NCBI GenBank assembly: GCA_903813345.2
Contig: CAIIXF020000004.1
Span: 11,425,196-11,489,195 of the forward strand
Length of the DNA stretch: 64,000 bases
Reading direction: 5' to 3'
Source: Owenia fusiformis
Taxonomy: Eukaryota > Annelida > Polychaeta > Sabellida > Oweniidae
Each line of letters starts with the position of its first letter. The first letter of the stretch is position 1. Of this stretch, positions 35,101 through 48,900 are shown one piece after another. The position numbers were made by a program, and so were the translations under genes. Below the pieces are notes generated by a model. The model was not told where the DNA came from. It was given only the letters and a program-made list of their open reading frames with translations, and did no database searches.

Positions 35101-38100
35101 AATGGCAAGCACTAAAACATCTGTGTCATTAGATAATATTATAATTCTTTTGCAGCCATTGCATACAGAATTTAGTGCATGTTGCACAATTCTAAAATCT
35201 GCTTCTTCGTAATTTGAGTCTAAATCCGGTTTATATTCTCTACTATCTTTGATCCCTATGGAAGGCTGTTTAGCTTTCCCTATTGTGCCACCAAAAATGA
35301 ATTCAATATTCGGGTAGCTCTTTGTTTGTTCCATTGCATGGTCTCTTAGAAATGTTTGTAGCCTTCCTTTATTATTTCCATTGGGCCAAAATGTGTCAAA
35401 ATCAACTGGTAATTGCGTCTCGCCTGTAATTTCATTTAAGGCTATTGTTTTTTTTAACTCCTTCGGGTTCTCTCTGAATCCTTGACTGACCCCTCGAGGT
35501 AGGAGTCAAATACAAAGTGTATTTGTTTTGCGTATTGGCAGGAATTAATCACATGTGAAAAGAAACTATTGCCGAGATCTTTAAATGTTTTTAAATGAAC
35601 GGTGCGAAGTTTTCTCACATTTGCCATCACATCTACCACATATCCAATGTTGCACGTTTTATCTTCTTGTTGTGGAGTTGAATAATCGCTTGGTTTTAAA
35701 TGTTTTTCCAACTCAGTGGTTAGTTCTGATTTCACTGGCTTTTTCATAAGATCATCGGAGTCATATAAGATGTTTGATTTTGTCATATCATATTTCAATA
35801 ACTTTTCTATGTCATAATTTCGAACTCTTGCTAAATCGATTATTCTTTGTGCTTCTGTTTCTTCTTTTTTCACCATTTTCTTAGACGTTGCTGCTGTATT
35901 AGTTCTTTTTTCATTTAAATTCTTAAAAGTTTTCAGGTTTACTTTCTTAATTGGGTCACATATTCTTTCTGACTTTGCTTTGAATCTTGAGTCTCTGAAA
36001 TCTATGTATCCATGTAGTCCTATTGTAGATTCATTCAACAATTGTATTTTGATATCATCGGGGACTTTCTGTTGTGTTAATATATTATGCAAGTCAGTAT
36101 GATCTTTAGACCGGTCAAATGGATTATCGTGTGAGATTATATAGTCTACAATGTTACCTACACGTTCTTCAAGAGTGTCAGTGTATGACCTTTTATATTC
36201 CCCATGCAATCTCAGGTCATCTTTGATGCCTTCATTAGATTTCACAGTGTCACTTATTTCACTGAAAAGGTGGCTCACTGCCATCATTTCATGATGTATG
36301 AGCTCCCATCTGGCTACAAAAGATTTTATTTGTGTGCTTCCTATAATACCAGAACTGCTTTTTTGAGAACGGTTGATAGTTTGCTCTAATGCCATGTCCG
36401 TGCCAACAACATTAAATGAGCCATTATTACGCTTGACACCAAAGTCACCATTTCTAAATTTTTCTAGAGTTTCTGGGGATGTCTTATCAAGTTGTCTCAT
36501 GTCCTCCAGATAAACTGATCCCCATCTCAAGTAGTTGGTGCAGTCAAATGCTCTGAACAAGGGGAGGCAAGATTGGACACATTGCAGGTGAAGTTCAAAA
36601 TCAGCTGTTCTGTCTGCCCTTATTGTATCTTTAAGCAACTGAACCATCTCAATAAAGCGACTCCAATAGGCCCAAGTTTCATTCTGTTGCTTAGATGTGT
36701 CATTAAACTCTCTAAAGTCATGTAACAAATTGTCAGCTTGATCACAAAATCTTTGTAAAATATCTGAACTTTCATCAGACTTTGTAAAGAGTGATTGTTT
36801 TAGATCATTAAGTAGGTCTAATTCAGACTGATATTTTTCCCTTCCTTTTATTCTGAAAAATTCCCTCCACCTCAGACGGTCCATTGCTTCACACAACATG
36901 TAAATGCCATATACTGAACGCTTATAATTACTTCCACTAAGTATTGAATCCACTACATTTGGGCCAAATATGTTTGTTTCAGATAATATACTTTCTGCAC
37001 CACTATTCCGAAGGTATTTTCCAATACAACCTAGCAGCACCTTGATGAAGTGAAATGGACCTAGGCAAAGAATCAAATTTTTAAACTCATCTGGCCTTGA
37101 AAGTTGAATTTCTTTAGCAATATGATATACACCCTCATCACTTGTAACAGCTAGTTGTCTCTGTTCAGGAAGCTGATCTAATATATCTATAAACAATTTC
37201 ATGGCAGTATAAACTGTTTGATAATCAGTGACTGGATATGGTAGTACTGGAACAAACCCTGTGACTTTCTGAACAATATCTGGAGTAGAGAATACAGAAT
37301 TAAATGCACTCCATGATGGAGTTTGTTGATTTTCACTTTTTGACTTTACTTTATCATCTTCAAATTCTAAGCGACTAATGGTCCATGCTAGTTCAGTCTT
37401 ATCTATACTTGACCGTTTTTGCTCTGACATGGCATAAAGTTCATCTGACACTTCATAGGTTTCTGGAATATTTGGCTTTACAGATGGTTTGTTGAAGTCT
37501 TTCAGATTTTGGCATGGAAGCTGTGTTTTGTTGAAAGAACGTTGATCAGTTTCTATATTGGTTTCACTCATTTTTGGCTTTTTATTGTCAATTGACTCAT
37601 CTTTCTTTTGAAAAAGAACGATAACTGTATCATGGGTTGAGTCTTTTCCTGTGAGATTGGCCTCATTGTGATCAAAATTATCAAATGCACCTTGTACATG
37701 TGATTTGTTATTAAAATGACTTGGTATAGGAATATGGTTTTTATGACTCTCAATAGTGTAGGACCCTAAGTTATTATGAAATCTTGAAAGCTCATCAGAG
37801 CCTATCCCTAATCCAAAATGATTTAAAGTTGATATAAGTGACCTACTTTTACATTTTTCATGCACTGCCTGTGCTAACATAACATGGAGCGGTGTTTTCT
37901 TTCGACCACTATGCAGCATATAATACATGATTTGAAACAATGCAAGAATTTTCCTCTTTTTCTGAGAGCACTTTCTGTTTTCTGAAACATCTTCATGATC
38001 ACAATTGTCATCATCACTACTGTCATTATCATCATCATTATCATCATCAATACTACTTTCTAATTCGTCTCTGCTTATATTAAATAAGGTGGAAAAAAAT

Positions 38101-41100
38101 TCAATGAGAGGTTCAGGTAGTGAAATATTGTTCCATGATTTTGATAGGTCATTAGCATCCATAAAGCTATCTTCCAATCCAAAATCCTGCATTTTGATTG
38201 ATTCTCTGATTTCCTTGGCAACATCAGATATTGGATTTGAAGATTCAACATGATTAACTAGTTGTTCTGATTTTAATTTTGCTTTCATATACACTTTTGT
38301 AACATTTTTTCCAACTCTGGAAAACGATATTGAGTTACCAAATCTGTTGATTAGGAATAGTTTCATTTGATAATTTGTAAATGTGAATGTACCATCTGAC
38401 AGGATATTAGCGTTTTGACTTAGATCCCCTAATGAAAAACATTTACCATCATCAAGTTCCTTGTCAATTTTTTGAATTACTTTGTTGAATATGCCAACCT
38501 TCTTGTGACTTTTTGCTGTCTTAGACACAGAGCGTTCATATTTTATTAGATATGATCTGATACACCCTTTATGACAATATAAGTCTGCACCGAAAACCCC
38601 AGCTGTGTCTTCTATGTTCGAACAACGTGTGAACACCTCATCCTGAAATGTACATATATAATGTAAAATGAGCAAGAAAAGGTGGCATGATATAAATAAG
38701 TAATTATACAGGGTGTCACATGTCATTTCAAAGTGTAAGTACTGTATGAAGGAGTCCTGATAAACCCGACAAAAACATTTGGCACTTGGCAGGCTGGTTT
38801 TTAATTTCTATAAAATATTAATCTTTTCTGTAAACATAAACCTATGTACAAAAATGAATGAAATTGTTATTAAATTCTTGACAATAAAGCAATAAATCTT
38901 AATAACCTGAAAAAATACAGCAGCACTCAGGAATGAAGATGCTCGTCTTTCTTCTGAAATTCGAAATTTCTCGTATTTACCATGGTGTTTTTTAGTGCCA
39001 CATATCACACATTTTTGGTCATATATTTCAGGCCCTTTAGGGATCTGCTGACAATGAGAGATCGAAGATCTAAGTCGTTGTCGTTTTCTCGGACTCTCAT
39101 CTTGGCTGGGTAATGTCTCCAATTGTTTCTTCTGGATATTTCTAAGTTTTGTAGTATTTGTATATTGTTTGTAACAATTGTTAGACATGTGATACACGAA
39201 GCTATTTGTATCAACATGGTTCAACCTATCACTCACATCATCACATCGAATTTGAGCAGACTCAATAATCCGCTCTCTTCCATTTTTAGTACTAGTTACT
39301 GTATTGGAATCATCTTTTTGACAAATGATACATTTTCTCTCATCGACTGAAGCAGCTGCTGATTCTATAACGTCAATGCTTGAAAAATCCATACTGGAAA
39401 TCAATTGACACAAAGTAATGATAAACATTGGAATTCTCTTGAAACCTTGCAACAAGAATGTGAAGCAGATGGGGGAGGGGGGGGGGTTTCAGAGACTTGA
39501 AGCAAGACAATAATCAGTCAGTTCAATTCATAAATCAAATATACACTTTTACACAAATGTAAATGAACTAAGACTAATTCAATTTATATTAAGTTACTTT
39601 CTAAATCGATAAGAGTACCCTACTGTAGTTATTTGAAGACCATTCAACTTTTACCCACCTTTTATTCACACAATGACTGGAGGAAGAAACTCAGATAAAA
39701 GATTTCAGATTTAGCATTCCAAAATGAAAATTTTTCCCACATGGAACTTTTCACACCTCCAATTTGAAGAGCTTTTCTTGCTGAAGAGCTTTTGAAGAGC
39801 TGAATGCATGGAATTGCTGAAAACCTAGTACTAGTATTCTGATATTTTGAAAGAATGAAATCTATACAGATGAGTCTGAAATTTGAAAGTATTATATTAT
39901 TATGCACATTATAATAAGAAATATAAAATACATTAAAATGAATATATTATAACACATTGAAATAATATAAAACACCTTTCTCTAGTGAACAACTGTATCT
40001 GGTGAACACCCCTCGGAACATACCCCATTGACATCTGTATAAAATCGCTTTTCTGTTGTGAGCAAATTATTACAATGAACATGTTTTTATGGCTCTATAG
40101 GTGTAATTTGCTGTATACAGGTTCTACTGTAAATGCAAATATGTTCATTTCCATTTCCATATGTTCATTTTCACGTTCAAATCCTTCCTGAAAGAGTGTG
40201 CATGGGATTTTCACAATTTGACACAAATATAAGTCTATATATTCAGATATATTTTCAAGGCGGGGTGATGATAAGTGGAAAAAAGATGGTTTATCTGGAA
40301 ATAAATACAAAAGTTACGGAAGTTAACTTAAGTAACCCCTTTAAAATAGGGGGTATTTTAAGGGGTAAATCAATTATTTCTGCTAAATTTTATTTTTTTA
40401 TTTTTTATTTTTAAGAACTACAGTCATCTATATTGGTCTAAAATGAAAGAAAACTATTAATACTATGCATGGGCATAAGGTGTGGAATATAAATTAGATA
40501 GTACAGAAGATGGTTCATCTGGAAATGAAATGAAACCAAATTAAATGCAAATACGTTTTATTTTTTTTCTCAAAAAGTAAAAAAGCTATGAACACAGGAT
40601 TACTTCAGTCTCTCAACAGCATTATTGTACATATTCAGGAATATTTTTAAGCCCAAAGCCTGAATAATACAAAAGTTACGGAAGTTAACTTAAGTAACCC
40701 CTTTAAAATAGGGGGCGTTTTAAGGGGTTAATCCATTATTTCTCCATAAATTATGATTTTCAGACACTGACAAAAATTTTATTGCATAATTTAATGTACC
40801 ATTGATTAGTTTAAGCTATATTAGATGTCTTTATGTTTGAGTTAAGAAAACAATAATTAGTTTTAAATTTGGGGTCAAATTGTAGGGGGCGCCACCTATA
40901 GGACCAATTTTCACATTCGTTGCCGGGGCTAGGACCGAGAACCCAAGCTCAAAATAAGCCCAAGATCTTGATCTATATGAATCCAGTGAGAAACTTAGGG
41001 GACAAACTTATTTTTTAAAACTTGCTCAGCTGTTGACCTACATCTAACATTTAACCGATAAACCATTAATAACAGACAAATAAAAACAAATACATAATCA

Positions 41101-44100
41101 TTACTTATAAGCCAAATGGGTTGCTCATGAACACCAAATACAAGGTATAGTAGAGTGATCTGTATGCGATTATGTTTATCATGTAGAAATCTCATGTTTG
41201 TAATTTTGTGTCAGCTTCTTTTTGTTATGTATTGTTTTGTAACATTACGTGTTATCATACAATGAATTGTCTACAGCTCCAAAAACTTTTTTGTTTCATA
41301 TTGTTTAACACGTAGAAATTCGAAAATACCCATAAAGAAATCCTAATTTGACTAATCAGTTTAAACAATTGCTTTTAATCAAGTTATTGGAATTATTGTT
41401 GATGCATGATCAAACGATTTCGAATCATGTATCAACGTTAAATGTAGCACTCATTCTCCCAGTATACTTTTTTCTAGTTTGAATTTAATTCTACTACGTG
41501 ATCTATTTTGACGCCTGACATTTTCAACCAGTTTAATGAGGTCGACATATAGGTGGTACAAATACAACCCACAACATAGTTTGTTTAGTATGTTATATAA
41601 TTTGAGCTAACCGAACTTTTCAAAAAAAACTTTGGTAAACAGAGCTTTGATGTCATGTTTATAAACCCCATAATATTTATACTATCAAACATGGATTCTA
41701 TTAACTCCATCACATGAATGTACTTGTTGAGACTCGATCATCTTGAGTTCTTCTGAGATATTGAGGATTTTGTATATATTCCTATGATGATATGATGATT
41801 TCTCCATTCCATGTAAAGTCAATAGTGTATATCCCAATGTTTAGTCACACTTGCTGAAATCTTCATTATCTCGGAAAATCTCAAGTTAATCGAGTCTCAA
41901 CAAAAAGATTCATGTGGGGTAGTTTTGGTAGAATCCACTTTCAATAGTAAAAATCTTTAAAGGACATCGTGCTTGCTTTCAGAACATTCTGCCAGCTTCG
42001 TACAAAATTTGAACAGTTTAGTAGAATCGATAACTACCTTTTGTTGTAGTAGGTGGCACAGTGGTAGAGCTAACACAACAGTCCTGTAATTTAGATCTTC
42101 GTCGATCCCCACGACATGGTATGGTATTGAAAGTACGTTTTCCTCTTGAACATATGCACTCCCGAGTTTGATAACAAACTGCAACACCACGCACCTGACA
42201 GGTTGCCGTCGCAGAAGATCCGTCAGCCACACACGGTCCATAGACCCAGGCTCCCCATTGTCCCCAGTAACATCCTTCAATGGATGAAAATGTTCATTTT
42301 GCGATCGGGAAAAGGACTGCGGAACAGGACGACCAGTAGACTCTGACTCTCTGTTAGACATATTGTTTTCTCGTGAAATAAAGACCTTTTGGGGAATTCT
42401 CCTTTTTTTGTATTTCAATCTTTACTTTTTGTATGTCTTGTATCGTTGAATTAAAACAATGTCCATTACTTTACTCGGGATATAGATTCGAGCATAATAG
42501 TATCTGTTTATGTGCATTTAACTGGAAAATATTGAATTATAATGTTTCCCTACCTGGAGTTGGAGTCGGGGTTGTCGGCTGGGCTGCGTTACAACACGGC
42601 TGTGATTTACGTTCTATTGTAGCTCCAATGCAGCTCTGTTGTATGGTACCAATAGTTCGTTTGCCAAAGCAGACACACTGACGGGTTCGTTGGCAAGGTG
42701 TCGTTCCAGGTGCAAGGCATGTTAGAGTAGGAGGTAATGTATTTCTTACACACGTTCCGTAGACCCAAGGTGTCCAAGCGCCCAAGCGACATGCTTTATA
42801 TACATACATATACATATTAAAAATGAACGGTGTAAAGCAATAAGAACGTCTCGTTTGGCAAATATAAAGCATTTTTTTAAATATTGAATAAAATCCAGAA
42901 AAATGGAAGGCTTAATACAAATAAGAATTGGAGACCAATTACCTCTCACTCAACTCCGAACCAAAAACAGATTCCTTTCTCAGATGACTAAATATTGTCA
43001 AAATGACTTGATTTGTTAATATGAGTTTTCTGGGTCAACAAATATCATGGAGTAAATGATTTGAGTACCAAGAACATTTCACGAACAGTGTCTCAGATAT
43101 AAAAAGTATACTGGTAATTTACTAGGAGGAACTCAGTACGGTTTTTCAGATTTTATATTCTGCGGGACAATATAATTTTCCCGAGGGCCCAGAGGGCCAG
43201 AGGGAAATATCATATTGTCACGAGGCAAAAATTTCCGGGAGGTAAATACGATTTTCGTGAGCGCGGGATTAGGCAGGACAATACGATATTTTCAATATCA
43301 AAAATATTCCCGGGTGTTATTCACCGGGTTGTAGTAATACGAGTATTATGACATAGGTTGTGATGCACTTTCCGGGAGGATATCTGTTTTGCATTTCACA
43401 GAAAAATATTGAATTATAATGTTTCCCTACCTGGAGTTGGAGTCGGGGTTGTCGGCTGGGCTGCGTTACAACACGGTTGTGATTTACGCTCTATTGTAGC
43501 TCCAATGCAGCTCTGTGGTATGGCACCAATAGTTCGTTTGCCAAAGCAGACACACTGACGGGTTCGTTGGCAAGGTGTCGTTCCAGGTGCAAGGCATGTT
43601 AGAGTAGGAGGTAATGTATTTCTTACACAAGTCCCGTAGACCCAAGGTGTCCAAGCGCCCAAGCGACATGCTTTAGTATATATATCAAAAATTAAGGAGT
43701 AAAGCTATAATAACGTCTCGCTTATATACATCTGATTTTAGATATTAAATAAAGTCCAGAAAAGCTTGAGCGCACTGCATTTAACAGGGCAATTATAGTT
43801 TTAAGTTTGTTTCTTTTGTGTTTACTATTCAACTATTGAAAGAGTGAATAGGGTATAATTAGTTAAGCTTTAGTGCACTGTATGAACCGGTCAAACATTT
43901 TTTGTGCCACAAAATAAGAATGGAAGACCATTTTCCTTCACTCCTTCACTAAATATTGTCAAAGTGGCTTGTTTTTCTTGAGTTTTCTGGGTTAACAAAT
44001 ACTATGGAGTAAATGATTTGATTGTGAAGCACAATACATGATTGACATCACAAATATAGAAAGTAAACATTGTGACACACTTACCAGGAGGTGGTGTGGT

Positions 44101-45943
44101 TGGTAAGGTAGTAGGGGGTGGGGGAAGACCTACACAACACGACCGTGATTTACGCTCTATTGAAGCTCCAATACAGTTTTGTGGTATTGCACCAGGAGTT
44201 CGTTTGCCTCTGCAGATGCACTGGCGGGTTCGATGACAAGCCACTGTTCCTGGTATTGGGCAGGAAGGAGCCCAAGGTAATCTATTGCTGACACATGTTC
44301 CGTAGACCCATGTTCCCCAAACACTCCAGTTACATACTTTAAATGAAAATTCCAATTAGTCTGTTTTCTAAGTAATAACTTGCTCTTTGATAAGTAACTA
44401 TAAATTGTAAATTAAAAATTTTGTAAAAACTATAAAAAGAATAAAAAGTAAAAATATTAATCAATAATTGAACTTTATTTTTTAATGTACTAGTATACAG
44501 GTTGGTCCAAAAAGTGAACACTTGCAACAAGCTATATTTCAATTACTACTTGCATTAATGGGCTGCTATTCTCACATGTTTTAGAGGAAAGTCTAAATTG
44601 TGTGTGTACCATAAAGATCACTGAATCTTAAGTCGGAGTATGTGCTATCAATGCTCCATGGTTCTGGATAACTGCTGATAACTGTTGTTCTAGGTGGATC
44701 CTCATAGGTTTCATGTGGATGTGAATTGGCTTTGTATCTAATGTTTTTTGAACAGTTAACAACTTCAGCATTTGCATTACAGATTACAGCAGCTGTGCAG
44801 AGCTGTAGTAAATTGATTGAGCACATCACCCATTTATCATATATAAAGTAATAGTACTTAGCATCATTATCAATATTGAACAATTTAGCACATTATATGC
44901 AGTAATTCTGAATGAAAACGTAACGGAAAACGTACCTGAGGGAGGAGGTTGAGGACAAACTGGAAACTGTGGATTTATACAAGACACAACACGCTGGTTT
45001 ATAGGAGACCCAAGACATTCTGAATCACCAAAATTCGAAACCGAGTACAACTTAGTTCTAGTCTGTGTTTCTGTTCGTGTTCCTGTACCGCATGTCACTG
45101 AGCAAGTGCCTTGTTGTGTGACGCTCCAAGTACTCCATCTACACACTGTCGAAAAAGAGAAATAAAGTTCGAAATTTAACCTTTTTGCTCTTCCATTTAG
45201 CCATCATTATTCAATATCAATGTTTGAACTTAAACTAACCTAGTCTTTGCGGAGGCGGTTGAGGACATACTGGAAACTGTGGATTTGTACAAGATACGAC
45301 ACGCTGGTTAATAGTAGACCCAAAACACTCTGGATTCCCAGCATTCGAAAACGAGAACAACTTAGACCTAATTTGTGTTTCCGTTCGAGTTCCTGTGCCG
45401 CATGTCACTGAGCAAGTGCCTTGTTGTGTGACGCTCCAGGCACTCCATCTACATACTGTATAAAACATATATTTAAACTTTTTCAATTGGGTCTTTCATT
45501 TAGGCATCCTTGGTATTCTTATGAAGCAGGAATTCATTCTACATGTATATGCCTGCATTGGATGTAGCGATAAAGGTTATCCAAAGTTGCTCACATATGT
45601 TATGAAGTGTATGAAGTAGGTATTTTGTATGATGTATTTGGCCACTTGGGATAGAGACGGGCAGATTTAAGGAAGATCGTGTAGAAGGAAAATCCTGTAC
45701 ACTTAGTAATGATATTTGGTTGAAACATAAATGCATTTTCAATTCCTTTGCCAAAAATATGATGATCCTAGAAAAAATACTATGATGGAATAAACTTTCA
45801 AGATTTGGATAATGAAGGTAGCACAATTGATAGCAAAATAGTAGCAAAATTCATTTATAATTATGATTTGTATTTTTATTGTTAACATTGGTTAATAAGC
45901 CCAAAACTTTTTGAATTGTTAGATTGATAACTTTAAATGAATA

Positions 45944-45974
<31 letters not shown>

Positions 45975-48900
45975 CTAAACTACAGTAAGGGCCAATGTCC
46001 GAAACTAACCTCGTCTTTGCGGAGGCGGTTGAGGACAAACTGGAAACTGTGGATTTGTACAAGATACGACACGCTGGTTAATAGTTGATCCAAAACACTC
46101 TGGATTCCCAGCATTCGAAACCGAGTACAACTTAGTCCTAGTTTGTGTTTCTGTTCGTGTTCCTGTGCCGCATGTCACTGAGCAAGTGCCTTGTTGTGTG
46201 ACGCTCCAGGCACTCCATCTACATACTGTATAAAAATATACAATTTACACAAAACAATCAAAACACAATAAGGCACAACCAAACTGGAATACCAAAACAC
46301 CCAACCAACACTCTCTGAAAACAACACTAATCACGCAACACAATCTGACACAACCACATACTTCATCCTACTTGGCACATCCCGCTACCGATCAGCACAA
46401 CACAATTACAACATAACACAACCACTTTGAAATTAACATAACTTAATGAGACACAACCCGATACCAAACTTACACAACACAACCAGGCTCAACCAGACAA
46501 ACAACCACCAAAACACAATCGACTATCAAACTAACACAACGAAGCACAACCAAACAACAAACCAACACAATACAAAATAGCCAACGAGACCGAATTCAAA
46601 TCAACCCATTGTTGAATCATAACAACACAACCTGACACCAACCACCGTAACAGAGTCAGTCACAACCCAATACTAAATCAATTAAACTACACTATTAAAT
46701 ACAATCCGGCACAATCTACAAACACAACCAAACTATGATACCAATTTACTCAGTACCCAACTAACTGTCTCCAACTGGAGACAATCCCAAAACAAAACCT
46801 AACCCAGCAAAACAACATTCTCTAGAAACCAATAACAATCCCGCGAAACGCGTAACCTGAACAGGAAAAAGTAACCCTCACTATATTCTTAATCTTTTTT
46901 CTTTGGCCGCTGATGAGAAACATATCATGGAATACCCCCATGAGTTCGAAACATCTTGGGCCCTTATTATGACCAACAAGGGAGAGGATCCGCAACAGGA
47001 TCGAGATGTCCGGCCGCTCTCTACATTAATGACAATAGGAGATGTCACCACTAATGGCATCATCCTAGGATCAACTAAATATACTCTACCTGTCACATAA
47101 GAACTGACGATGGTTTGGGGAAACTTAGATACTAGACCATATCTCCCAGGTCCAATCAACGAGACCTCTAACCAATTGACACAGATTGCATGACCATGCG
47201 AGTTCATAATAGGTGATGTCTCAAGACATGGTCTAAGCCACCACTCCCAACACTATTAACATTCATATTTAATTTTATTTATTAAATACATTTTACTATT
47301 TAACCTTTTCAATTGGGTCTTTCATTTAGGTATCAGAGATATTTTCATATCAAAAGATATGGAACTTGATGATGAACAAGTTGTCAACGTTAAACTTTGT
47401 AACACTTCTAATTAAACGCAAAACTAGCAAAATATGTGCCAGCATTGGAAGTATCAATAAAGGCTAAGCCCTAAGTTGAGCACTTATGTGTATGTAGGCT
47501 TTGATAAAGTGTATGAAGTATGTACTTTGTATGAGGTATTTTGCCACTTATGTTAGAGACATGAAGATTTAAGGAAGAACCCGTGGAAGAAAGATTATGC
47601 ACGTCGTGTAGTAATAATTCAGTTGAAACAGAAATATATTTTTATTCCATTGATTTGTAATAAATATGATGACCTAAGAAACATAATTTGATGAGGCAAA
47701 TTTTAAGATGTGGATAATGAAGTTAGCAAAATTGAATTTCGTTTTAGGAAACACAATTGTAATTTTTTTAAATTTATCAAAATGGCTTTCTTGCGGAGAA
47801 GGCAATTCATTTATTATTATGATATTATTTTATTAATTTCCATGTATTAAAGTTGTATTTGTTATTGTTTACAGTGGTTGATAATTAGCCCTTAATTTGT
47901 TGAATTTTAAGATTGACAACTTTAAATAAATAAATAAACTAAACTAAACTATTAGATATATATGTCCGAACTTTAAAACTAACCTTGTCTTTGCGGAGGC
48001 GGTTGGGGACAAACTGGAAATTGTGGATTCGTACAGGAGACGACACGCTTTTTAATAGTTGACCCAAAACACTCTGGATTTCCGGTATTCGAAAAAGAGT
48101 ACAACTTAGTCCTAGTTTGTGTTTCTGTTCTTGTTCCTGTACCGCATGTCACTGAGCAAGAGCCTTGTTGCGTCACACTCCAGGCACTCCATCTACATAC
48201 TGTCAAAAAGATCAACACGTGAAACACAGTCTGTCATTAGCTTATTCAGGTATCAGACATAAAATTACCTTCAAAAGGCTAACGTAAGTACAAAAAAGCA
48301 TATGAAATCTTAGATACCTGGGGTACCATCGAATAATTTTGGCAACGTACCGGAGAACGACATTTTACTAAGAAATGGCAATAATTTAGCACAATATATT
48401 TTTTAACTAGAGTTCTACTTTGATTTTGACAAAAGTAAGTATTCCATGCAATGGCTATTTCATTCATGAGTTTGTAGGAATTCTGTTGGAACCCAGTTCT
48501 GATCAAGTACGAAGTTATTGAAATCGGCGCAGTCGGACTTTACTCCGAAAGATGGTTTTTCGATTATAACTTTTTACAACTTTTAAGTATAGACTTTTGA
48601 AAAAAGTACAGAATAGTCCTTATACTATTGAATAATTCTGTTATTTCTGATTCACACGACTCTGATTTGTTTAATTAAAAAAAAAGTTTTAAAAATATTA
48701 CTTAGGAACGTAACCGGAGCTGGGAACGTAACCGGAGCAGATCAGTTGAATTATATAATTTAAAGCATATATATTATTTACAAACACATATGAATGTTAA
48801 AATGAGCATTTATTACCCTTCACTTACAGGAAAATCAATGCATGGCAAAACATATAAATCTTCTGAAGATATATTTTTGCACTTATATTTTAGAGTATCA

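Larger units (their letters stand above)
33151..41040 (-). mobile_element. 7890-bp DNA transposon with about 700-bp terminal inverted repeats (Academ-like, tentative)
   Basis: Ends taggtcaacagctgagcaag and its exact complement cttgctcagctgttgaccta. Flanked by CAT on both sides (33148-33150, 41041-41043), a 3-bp target duplication. The inverted repeats extend to about 33855 and 40335 with few differences. They contain a diverged subterminal direct repeat of about 360 bp (the words acttaagtaacccctttaaa recur at 40327 and 40688). The gene inside runs on the minus strand. Academ elements are known for short 3-4 bp duplications and XPG-type nuclease; the match is suggestive only. It is inserted in an intron of the TSP1 gene. 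Confidence 0.8.

Noticed and set aside
35440-35470. Programmed ribosomal frameshift in the large transposon protein
   Set aside because: The A-run lies after the stop codon of the first frame, with no slippery heptamer before it. A lost base is simpler.
41957-42418. 153-codon minus-strand frame starting MKYKKRRIPQ
   Set aside because: It overlaps W/CC exon 4 in the wrong frame. The phase-1 frame keeps all module cysteines.
44498-44530. Mariner-like end (acaggttggtccaaaaagtg)
   Set aside because: I found no matching inverted end nearby, so no element can be bounded.
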